DNA of 43,261 nt from NCBI RefSeq assembly GCF_007896895.1, contig NZ_VOGW01000199.1:55566-98826 (forward strand). Direction: 5' to 3'. The position numbers and the translations under genes were made by a program. This stretch comes from Streptomyces misionensis. Its GTDB lineage: Bacteria > Actinomycetota > Actinomycetes > Streptomycetales > Streptomycetaceae. The notes beneath the pieces are model-generated. The model ran no database searches. It saw only the letters and a list, made by a program, of their open reading frames with translations, and was not told where the DNA came from. Below, one piece after another: positions 38,955-43,261 of this stretch (position 1 is the stretch's first letter; each line of letters opens with the position of its first letter).

Positions 38955-40470
38955 CGCACCCTCCCCCAAGCCCTCGGCTTCGCTCGAGCAGGGGGTATCC
39001 CCGTCTCCCATCCGCGTCCGATTCTGCCCCTCGCCCACCGGCAACCCCCACGTGGGCCTGGTCCGCACCGCCCTGTTCAACTGGGCGTTCGCCCGGCACC
39101 ACCAGGGCACCCTGGTGTTCCGCATCGAGGACACCGACGCGGCCCGCGACTCCGAGGAGTCCTACAACCAGCTGCTCGACGCGATGCGCTGGCTCGGCTT
39201 CGACTGGGACGAGGGCCCCGAGGTCGGCGGCCCGCACGCGCCGTACCGCCAGTCGCAGCGCATGGACATCTACGCCGACGTCGCGCAGAAGCTGCTCGAC
39301 GGCGGCTACGCCTACCACTGCTACTGCTCCCAGGAGGAGCTGGACTCCCGCCGCGAGGCCGCCCGCGCCGCCGGCAAGCCCTCCGGCTACGACGGCCACT
39401 GCCGCGACCTGTCCGCCGAGCAGGTCGAGCGGTACCAGGCCGAGGGCCGCACCCCGATCGTCCGCTTCCGGATGCCCGACGAGACGATCACCTTCGACGA
39501 CCTGGTGCGCGGCGAGCTGACCTTCACCGCGGAGAACGTGCCGGACTACGGCATCGTCCGCGCCAACGGCGCCCCGCTGTACACGCTGGTCAACCCCGTG
39601 GACGACGCGCTGATGGAGATCACGCACGTGCTGCGCGGCGAGGACCTGCTCTCCTCCACCCCGCGCCAGATCGCGCTGTACAAGGCGCTGATGGAGCTGG
39701 GCATCGCCAAGCGGGTCCCCGCCTTCGGCCACCTGCCGTACGTGATGGGCGAGGGCAACAAGAAGCTCTCCAAGCGCGACCCGCAGTCCTCGCTGAACCT
39801 CTACCGCGAGCGCGGCTTCCTGCCCGAGGGCCTGCTCAACTACCTGTCCCTGCTGGGCTGGTCGCTCTCGGCCGACAAGGACATCTTCACCATCGAGGAG
39901 ATGGTCGAGGCCTTCGAGATCTCCGATGTGAACCCCAACCCGGCGCGCTTCGACCTGAAGAAGTGCGAGGCGATCAACGCCGACCACATCCGCATGCTGG
40001 AGGTGAAGGAGTTCACCGAGCGCTGCCGCACCTGGCTGAAGGCGCCCTTCGCCCCCTGGGCGCCGGAGGCCTTCGACGAGGCGAAGTGGCAGGCCATCGC
40101 CCCGCACGCGCAGACCCGGCTGAAGGTGCTCTCGGAGATCACCGAGAACGTCGACTTCCTGTTCCTGCCGGAGCCGGTCTTCGACGAGGCGTCCTGGACC
40201 AAGGCGATGAAGGAGGGCTCCGACGCCCTGCTGCGCACGGCCCGGGAGAAGCTGGAGACCGCGGACTGGACGTCGGCCGAGTCCCTCAAGGAGGCCGTCC
40301 TGGCCGCCGGCGAGGCCCACGGCCTCAAGCTCGGCAAGGCCCAGGCCCCGGTCCGCGTCGCGGTCACCGGCCGCACCGTCGGCCTGCCGCTCTTCGAGTC
40401 CCTGGAGGTCCTGGGCAAGGAGAAGACGCTGGCCCGCATCGACGCGGCCCTGACCAGGCTGGCCGCGTAA
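38947..40470 (+). CDS. gltX: Glutamyl-tRNA synthetase
   Basis: A 507-aa class I synthetase charging tRNA-Glu. In actinobacteria, which lack GlnRS, it also charges tRNA-Gln with Glu for the GatCAB amidotransferase. The HIGH-type motif is CPSPTGNPHVGL and the KMSKS-type motif KKLSKRDP. IEDTDAARDSEESY and the C-terminal anticodon-binding helices are normal. It starts at GTG 38947, overlapping the FAH stop codon. Residues ~4-20 (APSPKPSASLEQGVSPS) are an extra N-terminal segment coded by a GC-rich sequence that resembles a repeat common in Streptomyces intergenic DNA. The genes for its two tRNA substrates lie about 1 kb downstream. Confidence 0.96.
   Translation: MASAPSPKPSASLEQGVSPSPIRVRFCPSPTGNPHVGLVRTALFNWAFARHHQGTLVFRIEDTDAARDSEESYNQLLDAMRWLGFDWDEGPEVGGPHAPYRQSQRMDIYADVAQKLLDGGYAYHCYCSQEELDSRREAARAAGKPSGYDGHCRDLSAEQVERYQAEGRTPIVRFRMPDETITFDDLVRGELTFTAENVPDYGIVRANGAPLYTLVNPVDDALMEITHVLRGEDLLSSTPRQIALYKALMELGIAKRVPAFGHLPYVMGEGNKKLSKRDPQSSLNLYRERGFLPEGLLNYLSLLGWSLSADKDIFTIEEMVEAFEISDVNPNPARFDLKKCEAINADHIRMLEVKEFTERCRTWLKAPFAPWAPEAFDEAKWQAIAPHAQTRLKVLSEITENVDFLFLPEPVFDEASWTKAMKEGSDALLRTAREKLETADWTSAESLKEAVLAAGEAHGLKLGKAQAPVRVAVTGRTVGLPLFESLEVLGKEKTLARIDAALTRLAA
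38961..39002 (+). repeat. Dispersed Streptomyces-type repeat inside the gltX 5' end
   Basis: CTCCCCCAAGCCCTCGGCTT followed by CGCTCGAGCAGGGGGTA matches, from memory, a short element scattered between genes in many Streptomyces genomes. The CCCCC and GGGGG ends and the CTCG/CGAG inner parts can pair. Here it is read in frame as part of the synthetase N-terminus. Confidence 0.55.
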
Positions 40471-40493
40471 CCGCCGCCCGCCCACCGCGCGAC

Positions 40494-40527
40494 AGGGGCG
40501 GCACCCGGAACCCCGGGTGCCGCCCCT
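40494..40527 (+). terminator. Terminator after gltX
   Basis: A 15-bp perfect stem AGGGGCGGCACCCGG / CCGGGTGCCGCCCCT over an AACC loop, 23 nt after the gltX stop codon. Confidence 0.88.
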
Positions 40528-40626
40528 CGGCGTCCGCGGACACCCGCCGTGTGACGTCGCTCACCGGCCGGTGCCGTGCGCCCGATCCCCGGACGCGCCC
40601 CGCCGCCCGGCGTTACGGTCGAAGGC

Positions 40627-41358
40627 GTGAGCATCGAAGCCGTGGTCTGGGACGTGGACGACACCCTCTTCGACTACACCGCCGCCGACCGGCACGGGAT
40701 GCGGGCGCACCTGGCCGTCGAGGGCCTGCTCGGGCGCTACGGCACCGTGGAGGACGCGCTGGCCCACTGGCGGCGGATCACCGACGTGCACTGGGCGCGG
40801 CACGCGGCGGGGGAGTGCGGCTGGCAGGAGCAGCGGCGCGACCGGGTACGGGCGTTCCTCGGCACGGAGCTGGAAGACGCCGAGGCGGACGCCTGGTTCC
40901 AGCGGTACGTGGGGCACTACGAGGCCGCCTGGGCCCTGTTCCCGGACGTCCTGCCCGCGCTGGAGGCGCTCGCGGCCACGCACCGGCACGCCGTGCTGTC
41001 CAACTCCAGCATCACCGTCCAGGAGCGCAAACTGCGCGTCCTCGGTCTGCTGGACCGCTTCGAGGCCGTGCTGTGCGCCGCCGAGCTGGGCGTCTCCAAG
41101 CCGCGCCCGGAGGCCTTCCTCGCCGCCTGCGAGGCGCTGGGCCTGCCCCCGCACCGGGTGGCGTACGTCGGCGACCACCCGGAGATCGACGGGCGGGGCG
41201 CCGCCGAGGCCGGTCTTGTGTCCGTGTGGATCGACCGGGGGACGGCGTCCGCGCGGGCCGCCGCGGAGGCGGGCGTGCACCGGATCGCCGGCCTCGCCGA
41301 ACTCCCGGCGCTGCTGCGCTCGGATACTCGTTTTGGAGCCCCGTCCACCTTCGGGTAA
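40627..41358 (+). CDS. HAD-superfamily hydrolase
   Basis: A 243-aa haloacid-dehalogenase-like phosphatase. Motif I is VWDVDDTLF (nucleophile Asp and +2 Asp), motif II VLSNSSI, motif III Lys in GVSKPRPEAF and motif IV YVGDHPEIDGRGAAEAG. A helical C1 cap lies between motifs I and II (LAHWRRITDVHWARHAAG). The substrate is unknown; most relatives dephosphorylate small metabolites. The GTG at 40627 begins the conserved N-terminus. Its TAA stop codon lies inside the -10 box of the tRNA promoter. Confidence 0.88.
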   Translation: MSIEAVVWDVDDTLFDYTAADRHGMRAHLAVEGLLGRYGTVEDALAHWRRITDVHWARHAAGECGWQEQRRDRVRAFLGTELEDAEADAWFQRYVGHYEAAWALFPDVLPALEALAATHRHAVLSNSSITVQERKLRVLGLLDRFEAVLCAAELGVSKPRPEAFLAACEALGLPPHRVAYVGDHPEIDGRGAAEAGLVSVWIDRGTASARAAAEAGVHRIAGLAELPALLRSDTRFGAPSTFG

Positions 41359-41361
41359 TGT
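41333..41361 (+). promoter_or_regulatory. Promoter of the tRNA cluster
   Basis: TTGGAG (41333-41338), an exact 17-bp spacer and TAATGT (41356-41361), the best -35/-10 pair seen in the window. It is located at the very end of the HAD gene, about 90 bp before the first tRNA. Confidence 0.7.
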
Positions 41362-41448
41362 TCTTCCTGCGCCGAGGGGAACGGGCCGGAAGGCCGGAAC
41401 CCCGAGGAGCAAGCTAGAACGAGAACCCCGCAGGGGCTTGAGTTCCAG

Positions 41449-41520
41449 TGGCCTATGGTGTAATTGGCAGCACGACTGATTCTGGTTCAGTTAGTCTTGG
41501 TTCGAGTCCAGGTAGGCCAG
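41449..41520 (+). tRNA. tRNA-Gln (CTG)
   Basis: A 72-nt cloverleaf: acceptor TGGCCTA/TAGGCCA, anticodon loop TTCTGGT (anticodon CTG), T arm CTTGG-TTCGAGT-CCAGG, discriminator G. No CCA is encoded. First gene of a five-tRNA cluster next to gltX. Confidence 0.95.
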
Positions 41521-41541
41521 CTCGCAGAGCTTATCTGCAAA

Positions 41542-41614
41542 GCCCCCGTTGTGTAGCGGCCTAGCACGCTGCCCTCTCAAGGCAGTAGCGCCGGTTCGAA
41601 TCCGGTCGGGGGTA
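41542..41614 (+). tRNA. tRNA-Glu (CTC), copy 1
   Basis: A 73-nt cloverleaf: acceptor GCCCCCG/CGGGGGT, anticodon stem CTGCC/GGCAG around loop CTCTCAA (anticodon CTC), T arm GCCGG-TTCGAAT-CCGGT, discriminator A. One anticodon-stem pair is T-A where the other two copies have C-G. Confidence 0.95.
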
Positions 41615-41643
41615 CTGATCCTGATCTTGTCGGGATCGCTAGG

Positions 41644-41716
41644 GCCCCCGTTGTGTAGCGGCCTAGCACGCCGCCCTCTCAAGGCGGTAGCGCCGGTTCG
41701 AATCCGGTCGGGGGTA
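41644..41716 (+). tRNA. tRNA-Glu (CTC), copy 2
   Basis: A 73-nt cloverleaf as copy 1 but with anticodon stem CCGCC/GGCGG. Anticodon CTC. Confidence 0.95.
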
Positions 41717-41737
41717 CTGACTGGTCTAAACCATCAT

Positions 41738-41809
41738 TGGTCTATGGTGTAATTGGCAGCACGACTGATTCTGGTTCAGTTAGTCTTGGTTCGAGTCCAG
41801 GTAGACCAG
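41738..41809 (+). tRNA. tRNA-Gln (CTG), copy 2
   Basis: A 72-nt cloverleaf identical to the first tRNA-Gln except that the acceptor stem is TGGTCTA/TAGACCA, a compensated C-G to T-A change. Anticodon CTG. Confidence 0.95.
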
Positions 41810-41837
41810 CTCGGACCTGCGGAAACGCAGCGTCCAC

Positions 41838-41910
41838 GCCCCCGTTGTGTAGCGGCCTAGCACGCCGCCCTCTCAAGGCGGTAGCGCCGGTTCGAATCCG
41901 GTCGGGGGTA
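41838..41910 (+). tRNA. tRNA-Glu (CTC), copy 3
   Basis: A 73-nt cloverleaf, same as tRNA-Glu copy 2 (anticodon stem CCGCC/GGCGG). Last gene of the cluster. Confidence 0.95.
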
Positions 41911-41920
41911 CACCCAGGGA

Positions 41921-41948
41921 AAGGCCCTCCACTTCGGTGGGGGGCCTT
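41921..41948 (+). terminator. Terminator after the tRNA cluster
   Basis: AAGGCCCTCCAC (41921-41932) pairs with GTGGGGGGCCTT (41937-41948; one G-T) over a TTCG loop, 10 nt after the last tRNA. Confidence 0.85.
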
Positions 41949-41984
41949 CGCCGTACCCGGCGCAGGGCCGGCCGGCTGCCGGGC

Positions 41985-42629
41985 TCACTCGAAGCCGTAC
42001 CGTCGCGCCGTCTCCTCCTCCTGGGCCAGCCGGTGCAGCGCCTGGAGCGCCGGCTCGTTGAGGATCGCCCCCAGCACCGCGAACTCGATCCCCTCGGCCT
42101 CGGACGGATGCGTCTCCATGTTGTCCAGGTCGAGCACCGCGGTCCGGTGCATCAACTCGGCGTACGGCGCGAGCTGTTCGGCGCCCCAGCGGTAGCCGAG
42201 CCGGCGGAACGCGGCGACCGCCACCACCAGCGAGCGGTAGGCGGGGGAGATGGTCGTCAGCCGCTTGGCGTTCTCCCAGCCCAGCCGGTCCAGCAGCGCG
42301 GTGACCTCCTCGTGCGCGGCCCGGACGTGCTCGTCGTCCGCGTCCGGCTCCGGCACCTGGGGCAGCGCCCACAGCGCCGCGCCCAGGCGGATCGTGCGGC
42401 CCAGGGAGTCGTCGTCCACGTGTCCGAGGACCTCGCGCACCTTCGCCACCGGCACCTGGCCGACCTGGATCATCGCCCGCACCAGCCGCAGCCGGCGCAG
42501 ATGCTCCTCGTCGTACTCGGCCGTCGTCGCGTTGTGCCGGCGGCCCGGCGGCAACAGCCCTTCGCGCAGGTAGTACTTGATCGTCGCGGTGGACACCCCG
42601 CTGCGTCTGCTCAGTTCGGCGAGCCGCAT
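41985..42629 (-). CDS. MerR-family transcriptional regulator
   Basis: A 214-aa protein. The N-terminal MerR winged helix reads MRLAELSRRSGVSTATIKYY and LREGLLPPGRRHNATTAEYD, followed by the dimer helix segment and an unassigned ~130-residue C-terminal effector part with no cysteine metal-binding cluster. The ATG at 42629 is chosen: AGAGGGG lies 9 nt upstream, and this ATG starts the conserved first helix; an ATG at 42638 would abut the ribosome site. It is divergent from a DUF4188 gene across a long palindrome that should be its operator; such MerR-DUF4188 pairs are common in actinobacteria as I recall. Confidence 0.88.
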   Translation of the reverse strand: MRLAELSRRSGVSTATIKYYLREGLLPPGRRHNATTAEYDEEHLRRLRLVRAMIQVGQVPVAKVREVLGHVDDDSLGRTIRLGAALWALPQVPEPDADDEHVRAAHEEVTALLDRLGWENAKRLTTISPAYRSLVVAVAAFRRLGYRWGAEQLAPYAELMHRTAVLDLDNMETHPSEAEGIEFAVLGAILNEPALQALHRLAQEEETARRYGFE

Positions 42630-42644
42630 CCCTTGCATCCCCTC

Positions 42645-42697
42645 TTGGACAGGGGCACTATCCAAACATGCGCACTTTGGATAGTGCCGCTCACCAA
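42645..42697. promoter_or_regulatory. 53-bp palindromic operator between merR and DUF4188 gene
   Basis: The core GGCACTATCCAAA (42654-42666) is perfectly inverted at 42676-42688 with a 9-nt spacer. The symmetry extends outward to TTGG/CCAA with 19 of 22 positions matched per arm. Each arm by itself contains a smaller TTGG...CCAA dyad. It occupies the whole gap between the two start regions. Confidence 0.75.
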
Positions 42698-42711
42698 CGA
42701 AGGGGGAAGCG

Positions 42712-43261
42712 ATGGTGTCCCGTACGACCGCCGACGCGGAGGGCGAGGTCGTCGTCCTGCTGATCGGCATGCGCATCAACCGTTTCCGGGCGGTCCACCT
42801 GTGGGTGCCGGTGATGCTCGCGATGCTGCGGATGCTGCGGGAACTGGCCCGGGACCCCTCCCGGGGGCTGCGCGCGAAGGTGCTGCTGACGGCGTCGCCG
42901 CGCACGTACTACGTCGTGCAGTACTGGGAGTCCAAGGAGAAGCTGTACGCCTACGCCACGGCGCCCGACGCCTTCCACCACGAGGTGTGGGCACGGGTCA
43001 ACCGCGCGGAGCGGGCGGGCAGGCTGCGCGGGCAGGTCGGCATCTGGCACGAGGCGTACGTGGTGCCGGAGGGGTCCTACGAGGCGATCTACGCGGACAT
43101 GCCGGCGTTCGGGCTGGCGGAGGCGTACGGGCAGGTGCCGCTGGAGCGGCGGGGGCGGTACGCCGCGGACCGGTTCGCCCACCGGGCGGGGAAGGCGCGG
43201 CCCCCGCTCCAGGTAGTCGCGCCGGGCCGCCCACACCGCGAAGACGAACGGCAGGCCGGTC
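42712..43261 (+). CDS. DUF4188-family protein (3' end not resolved)
   Basis: The ATG at 42712 follows GGGGGAAG. The product has the DUF4188 pattern: VVVLLIGMRINRFRAVHLWV, MLRELARDPSRGL, YYVVQYWESKEKLYAYA, VGIWHEAYVVPEGSYEAIYA and MPAFGLAEAYGQVPL. These ferredoxin-like-fold proteins resemble small monooxygenases of the antibiotic-monooxygenase type; function is unproven. Family members usually end soon after a VPxxRRGR segment. Here the frame remains open to the window edge, and the last ~60 bases look like an antisense mqnA fragment, so the natural end may be lost. Confidence 0.8.
   Translation, partial: MVSRTTADAEGEVVVLLIGMRINRFRAVHLWVPVMLAMLRMLRELARDPSRGLRAKVLLTASPRTYYVVQYWESKEKLYAYATAPDAFHHEVWARVNRAERAGRLRGQVGIWHEAYVVPEGSYEAIYADMPAFGLAEAYGQVPLERRGRYAADRFAHRAGKARPPLQVVAPGRPHREDERQAG
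43199..43261 (-). pseudogene. Antisense fragment resembling MqnA (menaquinone futalosine pathway)
   Basis: On the minus strand, from 43260 downward, the frame reads TGLPFVFAVWAARRDYLE, which matches a signature stretch of the MqnA/chorismate dehydratase family as I remember it. Below about 43200 the same frame becomes antisense of the DUF4188 gene and the resemblance ends. It is either the end of a truncated gene entering from the right or a chance/assembly junction. Confidence 0.35.

Noticed and set aside
41520..41910. CRISPR-like direct repeats
   Set aside because: The repeats are tRNA gene copies with complete cloverleafs; no CRISPR spacing or cas genes anywhere in the window.

Overview
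The window is high-GC actinobacterial chromosome, almost certainly Streptomyces. The evidence is strong third-position GC bias, GTG/ATG starts with GGAGG-type sites, two tandem conservons (cvnA-D) and a conserved core gene order. From memory, that order matches roughly the SCO5518-SCO5550 stretch of S. coelicolor; no search was run. It is core metabolism with an unusual accessory block in the middle, not a phage or island.

Left part (1-7150): a PucR-type regulator (cut by the window edge) is divergent from the proline catabolic pair (proline dehydrogenase, P5C dehydrogenase). Next come an AAC(2')-like acetyltransferase, a 43-codon small gene, leuB and ilvE, each closed by a clear hairpin.

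Middle-left (7270-13450): a same-strand cluster encodes a urease gamma/beta fusion, a urease-alpha homologue with a remodelled active site, an agmatine deiminase, a SnoaL/NTF2-like protein, a TetR regulator and an MHS-type MFS transporter. No urease maturation genes are present. The set looks like a catabolic unit for agmatine or another guanidino/ureido compound and is the best candidate for an undescribed system.

Middle (13450-26090): cimA (citramalate synthase) sits behind a textbook attenuator with an Ile-Ile leader peptide. Then come a GPP34-family gene, a divergent GH30/GH3 secreted glycosidase pair sharing a palindromic operator, a membrane protein, a MarR regulator, a YceI protein with two matching operator-like sites, and accB (acetyl-CoA carboxylase beta subunit). 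accB is followed by an accE gene that appears frameshifted by an internal deletion.

Right part (26170-37000): two tandem minus-strand conservons, each a sensor-kinase-like CvnA, a roadblock CvnB, a DUF742 CvnC and a GTPase CvnD. The two cvnD genes share a 365-bp tract with no difference that I can see, which suggests recent gene conversion.

Far right (37550-43261): a small repeat-bearing peptide gene, a fumarylacetoacetate-hydrolase-family gene overlapping gltX, and a HAD hydrolase. Then comes a five-gene tRNA cluster (Gln-Glu-Glu-Gln-Glu) with its own promoter and terminator. Last is a divergent MerR/DUF4188 pair around a 53-bp palindrome. The final ~60 bases look like an antisense fragment of an mqnA-like gene.
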